Assembly (NCBI GenBank): GCA_016124635.1
Contig: WGNJ01000019.1
Location: 1-64,000, forward strand
Reading direction: 5' to 3'
DNA: 64,000 bases
Source of the DNA: Alphaproteobacteria bacterium
Lineage (GTDB): Bacteria; Pseudomonadota; Alphaproteobacteria; Micropepsales; Micropepsaceae
Below are positions 16,881 through 25,979 of this stretch, piece by piece (the first letter of the stretch is position 1; the number at the start of each line of letters is the position of its first letter). The notes beneath the pieces were generated by a model, which was not told the DNA's origin, searched no databases, and was given only the letters and a program-made list of their open reading frames with translations. A program made the translations under genes and the position numbers.

Positions 16881-17162
16881 TCACATCCGCTTCGCGGCTT
16901 CGGCGGGCGTCAATATCGTCAGCTGGAGCGCGTGGACGTGCGTGCGCAATTCCTCGGCCAGCGTCTCGTTGATCCGGCGATGGCGGTCGACGCGCGACAA
17001 ACCCTCGAAGGCCGGTGAGATGATCGTTACGCGGAAATGCGTTTCGCCGCCCTCGCGGTGACCCGCGTGGCCGTGATGCTTTTCAGAGTCATCGTAAATG
17101 TCGAGACGCTGCGGCGAAAACGCCGCTGTCAATTTGGTGCGGATCGCTTCGGCGACAGACAT
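16881..17162 (-). CDS. bolA: BolA family protein
   Basis: A 93-aa protein with the class II KH-like BolA fold. It starts MSVAEAIRTKLTAAFSPQ and carries HHGHAGHREGGETHFRVTIIS with the invariant C-side histidine (VDRHRRINETLAEEL). BolA proteins pair with monothiol glutaredoxins in iron-sulfur cluster trafficking and affect morphology under stress. It is divergent from the J-domain gene across 98 bp, an arrangement common in Rhizobiales and relatives. The His-rich loop (HHGHAGH) may be the metal-binding site. Confidence 0.93.
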   Translation of the reverse strand: MSVAEAIRTKLTAAFSPQRLDIYDDSEKHHGHAGHREGGETHFRVTIISPAFEGLSRVDRHRRINETLAEELRTHVHALQLTILTPAEAAKRM

Positions 17163-17260
17163 CTAAATTCGCGTCCCCCAATAAAATTGGAAATTCTTTC
17201 GTAGCTGTCAAGCGCAGGGTTTTCTTGTCTTCTTAAGGGCTGCTTCCCATACTCCAGCGC

Positions 17261-17893
17261 ATGGAGGACACGACCAAAAGCGCGCGCAGACCGCACGATT
17301 TCCGGGTCAAAAAGAACCAGGTCATCAAGCATCCGCGCCGTTGCGACAAGCCAGGCTGCGAGAACGGCGGCGAGTTTCGCGCGCCGAAGGACCGCCAGAA
17401 CTTGCGCGACTATTATTGGTTCTGCCTCGACCACGTCCGCGAGTACAACCAGGCGTGGGACTTCTTCAAAGATATGAAACCGGATCAGATCGAAGCCTAT
17501 CAGCGCGCGGCGCTGACGGGTTTGCGTCCGACCTGGAAGCTCGGGATGCAGGGACAGCCGGAAGCGCCCAATCCCAAACTCAAATTTTTCTTCAAGGGTG
17601 CCTTCGTCGACCCCTTCATCCTCTTCGAGGACGGCCCTGCGGCACCAGGCCCTAGCGTCAAGGAGCGCCCGCAGAACGGTAAAGCGGGCGGCAAGTTGAC
17701 CAAGATGCAGCTTGCGTCACTCGACACACTGAATCTTGAGCCGACCGCGACCTTGCAGGAGGTCAAGCAGCGCTTTAAGGAACTCGTGAAACGTTTCCAC
17801 CCGGACGCCAATGGCGGCGACCGCGGGGCTGAGGAAAATCTGCGACAAGTTATCAAGGCCTACGGCCAGTTGCGGTCGTCGGGCTTTTGCTGA
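17261..17893 (+). CDS. C-terminal J-domain protein
   Basis: A 210-aa protein. The N-terminal two thirds carry conserved Cys residues (RRCDKPGCENGGEF and YYWFCLDHVREYN) that could bind metal. The last ~60 residues form a J-domain with the HPD triad in VKRFHPDANGG. J-domain proteins stimulate Hsp70 (DnaK) ATPase and deliver clients; a client for this one is unknown. Its position between divergent bolA and cobS is conserved in Alphaproteobacteria, and pairing with bolA hints at iron-sulfur or stress functions, which is inference. Confidence 0.92.
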   Translation: MEDTTKSARRPHDFRVKKNQVIKHPRRCDKPGCENGGEFRAPKDRQNLRDYYWFCLDHVREYNQAWDFFKDMKPDQIEAYQRAALTGLRPTWKLGMQGQPEAPNPKLKFFFKGAFVDPFILFEDGPAAPGPSVKERPQNGKAGGKLTKMQLASLDTLNLEPTATLQEVKQRFKELVKRFHPDANGGDRGAEENLRQVIKAYGQLRSSGFC

Positions 17894-17979
17894 AATGATC
17901 GCACCGAAATCGCCACCCCGTCGCCTTTAGGGGCGGCTCTATGGGGTCCGCGTACTGTTACTAATAGAAAGCCAGACTA

Positions 17980-18975
17980 ATGAACACGATGCCAACCGGG
18001 ATGGGACCGGAATCCCTGCCCGATACCACTGTCGACGCTCGTAAGGTCTTCGGGCTCGATGTTTCGATGAAGGTGCCCGCCTTCTCGAAACCGAACGAAT
18101 ACGTGCCCGATCTCGATCAGGCGTACCGATTCGACCGGGAGACGACACTCGCGATTTTGGCCGGCTTTGCGTTCAACCGCCGCGTCATGGTCCAAGGCTA
18201 TCACGGCACCGGCAAGTCGACGCATATCGAGCAGGTGGCCGCGCGCCTCAACTGGCCGTGCATCCGCATCAACCTCGACAGTCACATCAGCCGTATCGAC
18301 CTCATCGGCAAGGACGCGATTGTGATTCGCGAAGGCCAGCAGGTCACCGAATTCCGCGAGGGCATCCTGCCGTGGGCACTCCAGCACCCCGTGGCGATCT
18401 GCTTCGACGAATACGACGCCGGCCGCCCCGACGTGATGTTCGTGATCCAGCGCGTGCTCGAGCAGGCGGGCAAGCTGACGCTGTTGGACCAGAACCGCGT
18501 CATTCGCCCTCACCCGGCCTTCCGCCTGTTCTCGACGACGAACACGATCGGTCTCGGCGATACCACCGGCCTCTATCACGGCACGCAGCAGATCAACCAA
18601 GGCCAGATGGACCGCTGGAACATCGTGACGACCTTGAACTATCTGCCGCACGACAAAGAGGTCGATATCATTCTGGCCAAGGCGCCGGCCTACAACACGG
18701 CGGACGGCAAGAAGAAGATCGCAGCGATGGTTCGCGTCGCCGATCTTACGCGCAACGCCTTCATGAACGGCGACATCTCGACGGTCATGAGCCCGCGCAC
18801 GGTGCTGACGTGGGCCGAGAACACCACGATCTTCGGCGGCGACACGGGCTTCGGCTTCCGTGTCACGTTCTTGAACAAGTGCGACGAGCTCGAGCGCGCG
18901 ACCGTCGCCGAGTTCTATCAGCGCTGCTTCGGCGAAGAGTTGCCGGAGTCAGCGGCGAAAGTGATGGTGGCGTGA
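17980..18975 (+). CDS. cobS: Cobaltochelatase subunit CobS
   Basis: A 331-aa AAA+ ATPase. A CobS N-terminal segment ([20 protein letters not shown]) precedes the Walker [10 protein letters not shown] at residues 73-81. The Walker B is [12 protein letters not shown], and [14 protein letters not shown] is the sensor region. With CobT and CobN it forms the aerobic ATP-dependent cobaltochelatase that inserts cobalt into hydrogenobyrinic acid a,c-diamide. CobN is not in this window. cobT follows 30 bp later. In several Alphaproteobacteria cobST sit apart from other cob genes, as here. The window also holds B12 uptake genes and B12-dependent enzymes. Confidence 0.97.
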   Translation: MNTMPTGMGPESLPDTTVDARKVFGLDVSMKVPAFSKPNEYVPDLDQAYRFDRETTLAILAGFAFNRRVMVQGYHGTGKSTHIEQVAARLNWPCIRINLDSHISRIDLIGKDAIVIREGQQVTEFREGILPWALQHPVAICFDEYDAGRPDVMFVIQRVLEQAGKLTLLDQNRVIRPHPAFRLFSTTNTIGLGDTTGLYHGTQQINQGQMDRWNIVTTLNYLPHDKEVDIILAKAPAYNTADGKKKIAAMVRVADLTRNAFMNGDISTVMSPRTVLTWAENTTIFGGDTGFGFRVTFLNKCDELERATVAEFYQRCFGEELPESAAKVMVA

Positions 18976-19005
18976 GAATGCGCCTTTCCATGAGCGGAGC
19001 GTGTC

Positions 19006-20916
19006 GTGGCTAAGACCGACGGTCCTGCCGAGCCGTTCAAGCGCGCCGTGATCAACACGATGCGCGCGCTGGGGGCCGAGCCGGAACTCGAGGTGACGTT
19101 CGGAACGGAGCCGCCACAGCTCAGGGGCCTGAAGGCGCGGCTGCCGCTGCCCGCGCGCGATTTGCCCTCGAACGACGTGGCGCAAACGCGCGGCGCGGCC
19201 GATGCGTTCGCGCTGAAGCTTGCCTACCACGACGAAAAGACCCACTCGACTTATGTGCCGCCCGGTTCATCGGCGCGCGCCATCTTCGAAGCGGCAGAGC
19301 AGGCGCGTGTCGAGGCTATCGGTTCGAACGCGATGAAGGGCGTCGCACGAAATCTCGACGCCTCCCTCAATGCACGCTTGACCCAAAAGGGTTACGCACG
19401 CGTGCACGACAAGAACGAGGCGCCGCTCGCCGAAGCCGTCGGCCTTATGATCCGTGAGCGGCTCACCGGACGCGCCACGCCCAAGGCCGGTGAAGGCGTG
19501 CTCGGAGCTTGGCGCGAGACGATCGAGGGACGCGCGGGCAAGGATCTTGAGCAGTTGATCGACTCAATGCGCGATCAGCAGTCGTTTGCGAAGCTGACGC
19601 GCCGGATCGTCTCGGACCTGGGCCTTGGCGACGAACTCGGCGAAGATCCCGACGACGGGAACGACGAAGAGAGCCAAGAGGAAAACCAAGAACAGGAGCA
19701 AAACTCGGAGGGCGAGGCGAGCGAGGCTTCCGAACCGCAGGGCGCATCCTCGGAAGACGTGGAGTACAGCGAAAGCGAAGGCGAGGAAGGCGAAGAGCAA
19801 TCGGCTGAGATCGATGTCGAGGAGCGGCCGACCAAGTCAGAGGCCGACGAGACGGCCGACGGCAAGCAGCCATACCGCCCCGATCATCCGTTCTCGGATC
19901 GCCTGAACGAGCCGACCTACAAGATTTACACCACCCAATTCGACGAAATGGTCGATGCGGAGACGCTATGCGACCTGGAGGAACTCGGGCGCCTGCGCAC
20001 CTATCTCGATCAGCAGCTGCAGTCGCTGCAAGGCGTCGTGTCGCGCCTTGCCAATCGGCTACAGCGGCGTTTGCTCGCAAAGCAAAACAGATCGTGGGAT
20101 TTCGACCTCGAAGAAGGCTTGCTCGACACCGCGCGTCTCACGCGCGTGGTTGTCGATCCGATGCACCCGCTCTCCTACAAGTGGGAGCGCGACACGGACT
20201 TCCGCGACACGGTCGTGACGCTGTTGCTCGACAATTCAGGCTCGATGCGCGGGCGGCCGATCATGGTCGCGGCCATGTGCGCCGATATACTGGCGCGCAC
20301 GCTCGAGCGCTGTAACGTCAAAGTCGAAATTCTCGGCTTCACCACGAAGGCATGGAAGGGCGGTCAGTCGCGCGACAAGTGGCTGCAGGACGGGAAGCCG
20401 CCGCAGCCCGGGCGGCTGAACGATCTTCGGCACATCGTCTACAAATCGGCGGATGCGCCGTGGCGCCGTGCGCGGCGCAATCTCGGCCTCATGATGCGCG
20501 AGGGACTGCTCAAAGAGAACATCGACGGTGAAGCGCTGATGTGGGCGCACAACCGTTTGATCGGGCGCCAGGAGCAGCGGCGCATTCTGATGGTGATTTC
20601 GGACGGCGCTCCGGTCGACGACTCCACGCTATCGGTCAACGCAGGGAACTATCTCGAACGACACTTGCGCGAAGTGATCGAAGCAATCGAAACGCGCTCA
20701 CCGGTCGAGCTGCTGGCGATCGGCATCGGGCACGACGTAACGCGCTACTATCGCCGCGCGGTGACAATCGTCGATGCAGAGCAGCTCGGCGGCGCGATGA
20801 CCGAGAAGCTTGCCGAACTCTTCGACGAAGATACCCAGAAGGCGAGCCGGGGTCCCGGCAAACAAAAACAACCGCGCAAGTCGGCACGGCCAAGGCTGCA
20901 CGCGGTCGCGCGGTGA
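19006..20916 (+). CDS. cobT: Cobaltochelatase subunit CobT
   Basis: A 636-aa protein with the CobT layout: an N-terminal helical region, a long acidic Glu/Asp/Ser-rich linker around residues 207-285, and a C-terminal von Willebrand factor A domain. The VWA domain has the MIDAS motif [10 protein letters not shown] and the downstream [11 protein letters not shown]. It forms the chaperone-like ring with CobS that drives cobalt insertion by CobN. The start used is GTG at 19006, 30 bp after cobS. The stop overlaps the next gene's GTG start (GTGA), suggesting that gene is coupled. Confidence 0.96.
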   Translation: MAKTDGPAEPFKRAVINTMRALGAEPELEVTFGTEPPQLRGLKARLPLPARDLPSNDVAQTRGAADAFALKLAYHDEKTHSTYVPPGSSARAIFEAAEQARVEAIGSNAMKGVARNLDASLNARLTQKGYARVHDKNEAPLAEAVGLMIRERLTGRATPKAGEGVLGAWRETIEGRAGKDLEQLIDSMRDQQSFAKLTRRIVSDLGLGDELGEDPDDGNDEESQEENQEQEQNSEGEASEASEPQGASSEDVEYSESEGEEGEEQSAEIDVEERPTKSEADETADGKQPYRPDHPFSDRLNEPTYKIYTTQFDEMVDAETLCDLEELGRLRTYLDQQLQSLQGVVSRLANRLQRRLLAKQNRSWDFDLEEGLLDTARLTRVVVDPMHPLSYKWERDTDFRDTVVTLLLDNSGSMRGRPIMVAAMCADILARTLERCNVKVEILGFTTKAWKGGQSRDKWLQDGKPPQPGRLNDLRHIVYKSADAPWRRARRNLGLMMREGLLKENIDGEALMWAHNRLIGRQEQRRILMVISDGAPVDDSTLSVNAGNYLERHLREVIEAIETRSPVELLAIGIGHDVTRYYRRAVTIVDAEQLGGAMTEKLAELFDEDTQKASRGPGKQKQPRKSARPRLHAVAR

Positions 20917-21902
20917 TACGCTTCGTCCTACTCGCGATCTGCCTTGCATTTGCCCCAACGATCGCCCTTGCCGAGGAGCACGTCCGGCCGCTGACGATCG
21001 ACAGCACGCCGCTGAGGTTGAACGTCGGGCAACATCAAGACAAAGGGATCGGCAAGCTCCGCTTCCGCGGCTCGGTCCGTCTTACGTCGAACGACAAAGA
21101 TTTTGGCGGTCTGTCAGCGCTCTACGTGTCGGACGATCGGATGCATTTCATTGCGATCTCCGACGTCAGTCACTGGGTGACCGGCACGCTGCACTACTCA
21201 GACGGAAAGTTGACTGGCGTGAGCGGAGCCGAGATCGGGCCGCTGCGCGGTCTCGACGGGCATCCGCTCGTCGGCAAGGACGGCGACGCCGAAGGTCTGG
21301 CCGTCTCGGACATTTCTTCAACGGCTTTTGTCAGCTTCGAGCGCGATCACCGCATCTGGGCCTATGAGATAAAGAACAACGGCCTCGACACGACGCCGCA
21401 TGTCGTCGCCACGCCGCCGGAGTTGAAACGGGCCCCCGGAAACAGCGGACTTGAAGGTATCGCATTGCTGCGCGGCGGCACGCTTCTCGCCCTGACGGAA
21501 GAATTCAAAGACGCCAACGGAAACTTTCACGGCTGGCTCGTTCCGACCGGTACCAAGGGGAAGATCGAACCGTTGGCGCTGAAGCCGCGCAAACCGTTTG
21601 CCTTGACCGATGTGCGTCAGCTCGAAAACGGCGACATTCTGACACTCGAACGGCGATTCAGCCGCATTGGCGGCATCGGCTTCGAAATGCGGCGGATTCC
21701 GGCAACGGAGATCGCGCCAGGCGCCGTCCTCGACGGCGAGGTTATCGCCGACGCCGGAATGAGCTATGTGATTGATAATATGGAAGGTTTGTCGGTCAAC
21801 CGCGGACCGAACGGCGAAACGCTCATTTACATCATCTCCGACGACAACTTTAATCACCCCTTGCAGCAGACGATGCTGATGATGTTCGAACTAGGGGAAT
21901 AA
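20913..21902 (+). CDS. Exported esterase-like phytase family protein
   Basis: A 329-aa protein with an N-terminal signal peptide ([20 protein letters not shown]). The mature domain is a beta-propeller-like esterase-like/phytase-like domain, with repeats such as [20 protein letters not shown] and [18 protein letters not shown] and the C-terminal [25 protein letters not shown] chose the GTG at 20913 because it overlaps the cobT stop by GTGA and gives a complete signal peptide; there is no ATG nearby. The substrate is unknown. The gene commonly follows cobT in Rhizobiales-like genomes, yet no link to cobalt insertion is known to me. Confidence 0.88.
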   Translation: MIRFVLLAICLAFAPTIALAEEHVRPLTIDSTPLRLNVGQHQDKGIGKLRFRGSVRLTSNDKDFGGLSALYVSDDRMHFIAISDVSHWVTGTLHYSDGKLTGVSGAEIGPLRGLDGHPLVGKDGDAEGLAVSDISSTAFVSFERDHRIWAYEIKNNGLDTTPHVVATPPELKRAPGNSGLEGIALLRGGTLLALTEEFKDANGNFHGWLVPTGTKGKIEPLALKPRKPFALTDVRQLENGDILTLERRFSRIGGIGFEMRRIPATEIAPGAVLDGEVIADAGMSYVIDNMEGLSVNRGPNGETLIYIISDDNFNHPLQQTMLMMFELGE

Positions 21903-21922
21903 CTTCGGGAGGGAGGCATTCG

Positions 21923-22525
21923 ATGCGGCGATTGTCCCTTGTTGTGGCCGCCGCTCTGCTGGCGTTCTCGACAGTCAGCGGCGCTCACGCGCAGCAGATG
22001 CGCACATTCTCTAAGCCGAATTACGGCGGAACACAGCGCGTGTTTCGCGACCCGTTGCCAGACCTGCAGTCCTCTCGGCCGACTACGGTCGGCAGCGTCC
22101 GCCTCGAAACGGAGAAGTGGCTGATCTGCGACGGAACAAACTACTCGGGCGACTGCTTGTGGGTGTCGCGCGACGTGCCGTCGCTGCCGGCTCTCGGACT
22201 TTCGGATACACCAGGTTCGATCAAGCCGGAGCGCGTGCCGCTGGTGAGGCGGCATTGGGGGGGCCGGTACCCGCCGAGCGGCGATTCGCTGGCTCTGTTC
22301 GAAAAGGCCAACTACGACGGCGAGTGGACGGAGATCAAAGACAACGTCGACAATTTCGCGGTCGCGAATTTGAAGAGCCCGGGCTCACTCGTGTTGGGTG
22401 ACGGCACTTGGCGGCTGTGCACAGGCGTCGACTATTCGGGGCGGTGTCTGATCGTGACGGGCAGCGCATGGGATCTGCATGAGATCTTTCCGGGCCGCAT
22501 TCTGTCGGCTCAGAAGCTTCCCTAG
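21923..22525 (+). CDS. Exported beta/gamma-crystallin-fold protein
   Basis: A 200-aa protein with a signal peptide cleaved near GAHAQQ. Two crystallin-like repeats carry Greek-key motifs: FSKPNYGGTQRVF with WLICDGTNYSGDCLWVS, and LFEKANYDGEWTEI with WRLCTGVDYSGRCLIVTG. Bacterial beta/gamma-crystallins often bind Ca2+ through N/D-N/D-x-x-S/T-S motifs; I do not see clear canonical sites here. The conserved Cys pairs in WLIC...GDC and WRLC...GRC could form disulfides in the periplasm. RBS GGGAGG lies upstream of the ATG at 21923. The gene is 20 bp downstream of the phytase-like gene and probably co-transcribed. Function unknown. Confidence 0.82.
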   Translation: MRRLSLVVAAALLAFSTVSGAHAQQMRTFSKPNYGGTQRVFRDPLPDLQSSRPTTVGSVRLETEKWLICDGTNYSGDCLWVSRDVPSLPALGLSDTPGSIKPERVPLVRRHWGGRYPPSGDSLALFEKANYDGEWTEIKDNVDNFAVANLKSPGSLVLGDGTWRLCTGVDYSGRCLIVTGSAWDLHEIFPGRILSAQKLP

Positions 22526-23239
22526 CTAGAAACCGCCGAAGCCCGGCATCGGCCGGATGATCGGCCGCAAGATGAAGTACGGCACAAGAAGCACGAAGGA
22601 CATCGCCGCCTTCACGCCGACGTCGACGGCCATGTGATTGATCCAGATCGGATCGGTCCCGAAGAACGCCGCCGGATAGAAAATGAACATGCTCAAGAAT
22701 GTCGAGGCGAGCGCGGCGTAAAGCGGCGCATGCCACCAGATGACGCCGCGGGTGCGATCGAAGACGAACGCCCCAAACGTCTGCGCGACGACGAACGCCG
22801 CTACGAAGGCGATGGCTGTGCGCATTTCCGGCAGTTCGCCAACGGCAGGCAGACGCGGGTCGAGCCTGTTGATCGCCGCGATCGCGATAAGGGACGCGAG
22901 CGCCCACGACGAAAGCACGTGCGCAATTGCATAGTCCTGGCCGTAGCGGCGATTGACGAGATTGGTGAGCAGGAAAATCACCGGCACCATGAAGTGACCG
23001 GCGGTCAGCCAGAGCGAGGGGAAAAGATCCGGGCGGCCCGACGCCAACGTGTCGTTGAGCGCCGCGATCGGCACCATTCGCAGATCCCACGCGGCGGCAA
23101 GCGTGACCACCGACGCGGCAACCGGAACTGCGAGCCGCAAGATCGCGCGGCCGATCCGCACGGCCCAGTGCGTACGCGGTTGGCGCCCGTGCATGCCGGT
23201 AACGTCACGGGCCACGAATTGGCTGGCGTACTTGGTCAT
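22526..23239 (-). CDS. VUT-family (YhhQ-like) transporter, probable queuosine precursor importer
   Basis: A 237-aa integral membrane protein with about six helices. Segments line up with E. coli YhhQ: FMVPVIFLLTNLVNRRYG, the long IAFVAAFVVAQTFGAFVFD...WWHAPLYAALAS stretch, and a final VDVGVKAAMSFVLLVPYFIL. YhhQ imports queuosine precursors (preQ0/preQ1). The ATG at 23239 is used because the residues before it look non-coding. The stop is adjacent to that of the convergent crystallin-like gene. Transport function is inferred from family only. Confidence 0.72.
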   Translation of the reverse strand: MTKYASQFVARDVTGMHGRQPRTHWAVRIGRAILRLAVPVAASVVTLAAAWDLRMVPIAALNDTLASGRPDLFPSLWLTAGHFMVPVIFLLTNLVNRRYGQDYAIAHVLSSWALASLIAIAAINRLDPRLPAVGELPEMRTAIAFVAAFVVAQTFGAFVFDRTRGVIWWHAPLYAALASTFLSMFIFYPAAFFGTDPIWINHMAVDVGVKAAMSFVLLVPYFILRPIIRPMPGFGGF

Positions 23240-23384
23240 GACACCAAAACGGATGGACCCACCGTCCCCGATGGCTCTGCCGATCCCCCTTCGACAAGCC
23301 GGCAAATGTTAGGTGCAACGATTGCGCACACGCAAGCGTGCGGCGCGCAACACGTCAATGGTTAAGGGAGTTCGAGCGTGGCCC

Positions 23385-23684
23385 TTAGGAGGCCTTTTGC
23401 TCCGCGGCAACGGCCCGGGCAACCTCACGCTTCAGGCGGCGAGCGCGCAACGAGAGGTTCTCATCCGACTGCTTCAGCAAGAAGGCATCGAGCCCGCCAT
23501 TGTGGTCGATCGAGCGCAGCGCGTGCTTCGAAATCTTGAGGCGGACCGTGCGATTCAGCTTGTCGGAGACAACGGCAACGTCCGAGACGTTCGGGCGAAA
23601 CTTGCGCTTCGTCTTGTTGTTCGCGTGGCTGACATTGTGCCCGGACAACACACCCTTGCCGGTCAATTCGCAGCGGCGCGCCAT
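23385..23684 (-). CDS. rpmB: 50S ribosomal protein L28
   Basis: A 99-aa protein beginning [29 protein letters not shown], the canonical L28 N-terminus. [26 protein letters not shown] follows, and the C-terminus is basic and helical, as in alphaproteobacterial L28, which is longer than the E. coli protein. L28 binds 23S rRNA near the E site. The start at 23684 is fixed by the family; an upstream in-frame extension would be non-coding. The neighbourhood of cobST, DUF3108 and rpmB recurs in Rhizobiales. meaB lies 82 bp upstream on the same strand. Confidence 0.98.
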   Translation of the reverse strand: MARRCELTGKGVLSGHNVSHANNKTKRKFRPNVSDVAVVSDKLNRTVRLKISKHALRSIDHNGGLDAFLLKQSDENLSLRARRLKREVARAVAAEQKAS

Positions 23685-23766
23685 GATCCTAGTTCCCGTG
23701 TCTAAAGAGGCCTTGCGCCGAGGGCGGCGCGAAAGGCGGGTGCTATAGTCGAGGGGGCACGGGGCG

Positions 23767-24837
23767 TCAAGCTCGCGAACCGCGGAAACGCGCCAAAAGC
23801 TCGCGGGCTGCGGCAACCGGCGCGGTCTCGCCGTTGGCGACGGCGGCCTCTATGCGGGCGATGTCCCTGGCGCTGCGGGCATCCGCGCTCAGGCTCGCCA
23901 GAAGCCCTTCGCGCAGCTCACTCCACAGCCAGTTCACCCGCTGCTCGCGGCGATGCGCGTCCCAGTCGCCGGCCGCGGTCATCGATTTGCGAAAGCGTTG
24001 CACGTCCGCCCAGACCTCGGCGATGCCCGACCCCTCGGTCGACGAGACCAAGCGCACATCGGCGCTCCAAGATTTCCACTTGGGCCTGAGAATGTGCAGC
24101 GCGCCCTTGTACTCGGCGGCGGCTCGGTTTGCCGCGGCGACGAGATCGCCGTCGGCCTTGGTGACGACGACAAGGTCGGCCAGTTCCATGATGCCGCGCT
24201 TGATGCCTTGCAGCTCGTCTCCGCCGCCCGGCGATACGAGCACGACAAACATGTCGACCATATCGGCAACTGCCGTTTCCGATTGACCGACACCAACGGT
24301 TTCGACGAGAACCACGTCAAAGCCCGCCGCTTCGACGAGGACCATCGCCTCGCGCGTGCGGCGGGCGACACCGCCCAGGGTTGCTCCTGCAGGCGACGGA
24401 CGAATGAAAGCGTTGGGATCCTGCGCCAAGCGCACCATGCGCGTCTTGTCGCCGAGGATCGAGCCGCCCGAACGGCGCGAAGACGGATCGACCGCAAGAA
24501 CCGCCACGCGGTGCTTCTTTGCCGTGAGCCACGTGCCGAGCGCTTCGATGAATGTCGACTTGCCGACACCTGGCGATCCAGACAAGCCAATGCGCACTGC
24601 GTTGCCGCTGTGCGGCAGTAGGGAATGAATCAAGGCGGCCGCCGCCGCCTCGTCTTCGGGGCGCTGCGATTCGACCAGCGTTATCGCCTTCGCAAGTGCA
24701 CGGCGGTCGCCGGCCCGAACTTGGGCGGCAAGCGCGGATGTCTCACGGTCCTTGGCGGGTGCGGCGTTCACTTTGTTCGATAATCGGGCGGAACTGTCAG
24801 CTTTAGGATGCTTGTGGGGCGCGGGCTCATCCGTCAG
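23767..24837 (-). CDS. meaB: Methylmalonyl-CoA mutase-associated GTPase MeaB
   Basis: A G3E-family GTPase of about 356 aa. It has the P-loop [12 protein letters not shown], switch regions [20 protein letters not shown] and [16 protein letters not shown], the Walker [13 protein letters not shown] and the base-recognition VVTKAD. MeaB protects and reactivates adenosylcobalamin-dependent methylmalonyl-CoA mutase, which is encoded 6 kb away on the same strand. The start is uncertain: no ATG suits the N-terminus. CTG at 24837 follows GGGAG with 7-nt spacing and is my choice; GTG at 24771 is an alternative. A much longer in-frame extension overlaps the divergent gene and is unlikely. Confidence 0.92.
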   Translation of the reverse strand: MTDEPAPHKHPKADSSARLSNKVNAAPAKDRETSALAAQVRAGDRRALAKAITLVESQRPEDEAAAAALIHSLLPHSGNAVRIGLSGSPGVGKSTFIEALGTWLTAKKHRVAVLAVDPSSRRSGGSILGDKTRMVRLAQDPNAFIRPSPAGATLGGVARRTREAMVLVEAAGFDVVLVETVGVGQSETAVADMVDMFVVLVSPGGGDELQGIKRGIMELADLVVVTKADGDLVAAANRAAAEYKGALHILRPKWKSWSADVRLVSSTEGSGIAEVWADVQRFRKSMTAAGDWDAHRREQRVNWLWSELREGLLASLSADARSARDIARIEAAVANGETAPVAAARELLARFRGSRA

Positions 24838-24924
24838 AATTTGTCTCCCAAGGGCGGACCTTATAGGCGCCCGGAAACGAGCGCCACGACGATTGTCGAT
24901 TAGTCCCAACGAGGCACGTTCCTG

Positions 24925-25800
24925 ATGTTGAAGCGTTTGATGCTTGCGACTGCGTTGGTTGCAGCACCCGCGTTCGCGCATGCCAACGACGACACGGCGG
25001 CGATGGCGACGGCCTTGCCGGCGGCGGCTACGCCGGCGACGGAGGCATCCGCAGGACCGCAGAACACGCTGCAAGTGGTGTGGACCGTCTTCTTGGGCGG
25101 CATCAATCTGGGCACCGTCGGCCTGAAATCGAGCTTCGAGGGATCGAACTACGCAGCCGTGTCGCGCCTCAAGACAGCGGGCGTCGTGAATTCGTTCTAT
25201 GCCTCGGTGATCGATGCGTCGGCGGTCGGCACCGTCGATACGAATACACTGCACCCGCTGCGGTACGACTCCGACTACAACGGCGAAAAGTCGAAACAGA
25301 AGGTGTCACTCGCCTTCGTCGGCGGCGGGGTCCTGCTGTCGTCCAATCCGCCCTACAACGTCGATCGTTTCCCCGTCACCGAGGAGCAGAAGCGCGACAC
25401 GCTCGATCCACTGAGCGCGATCATCTACTCGGTCACCGGCATCTCGGCCACGCCGGACAAGCCCTGCGGCGATACTGTGCGCATATTCGACGGACGGCGA
25501 CGCTACGACGTCGAACTCACCTATGTCGGCAAAGACAACGTGTCGACCGCGGGGCCCTACTCCGGTCCCGCAATCAAATGCGAAATGAGCTATCGCCAGA
25601 TCGCCGGGTTCAAACCCAATCTGACCAAGAACAACGTGTTGCCGACCATCACCGTCTGGTTCGCGGCGCTGCCGACGAAGGAGGCCGGGCCGATGAAATC
25701 GTTCTTGGTCGCCGTGAAACTGATGGCCGAAACGCCGTTCGGCGCGGCGGTGGCGCACGCGCGCAGGATCACGATCGACGGCGAAGAAAAAAGCAGATGA
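24925..25800 (+). CDS. DUF3108 exported protein
   Basis: A 291-aa protein with a signal peptide (MLKRLMLATALVAAPAFAHA) and an Ala/Thr-rich linker. The mature domain is a beta-rich DUF3108 fold: YAAVSRLKTAGVVNSFYAS, HPLRYDSDYNG and DPLSAIIYSVTG are typical segments. DUF3108 proteins are periplasmic, of unknown function, and their genes sit near rpmB in many Alphaproteobacteria. The start overlaps no neighbour; meaB is divergent across 87 bp. A 179-bp gap in which I see no feature separates it from the patatin-like gene. Confidence 0.85.
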   Translation: MLKRLMLATALVAAPAFAHANDDTAAMATALPAAATPATEASAGPQNTLQVVWTVFLGGINLGTVGLKSSFEGSNYAAVSRLKTAGVVNSFYASVIDASAVGTVDTNTLHPLRYDSDYNGEKSKQKVSLAFVGGGVLLSSNPPYNVDRFPVTEEQKRDTLDPLSAIIYSVTGISATPDKPCGDTVRIFDGRRRYDVELTYVGKDNVSTAGPYSGPAIKCEMSYRQIAGFKPNLTKNNVLPTITVWFAALPTKEAGPMKSFLVAVKLMAETPFGAAVAHARRITIDGEEKSR

Positions 25801-25979
25801 TTCGCTGACGCAACGCCAGTCACAGTTTGCGACCAAATCGAAATACGAATCAGTCTCGCGCAGCCAGACCCCATTGCACAGCAGCGTGCTGACGCCCGAA
25901 GATTCCCTCGTGCTCGCGGGGTGATTCGGCGGGCGGTTGCGTCCGATGCGTAAGGACGCCTCCGTTCAGATCGGGGCGC

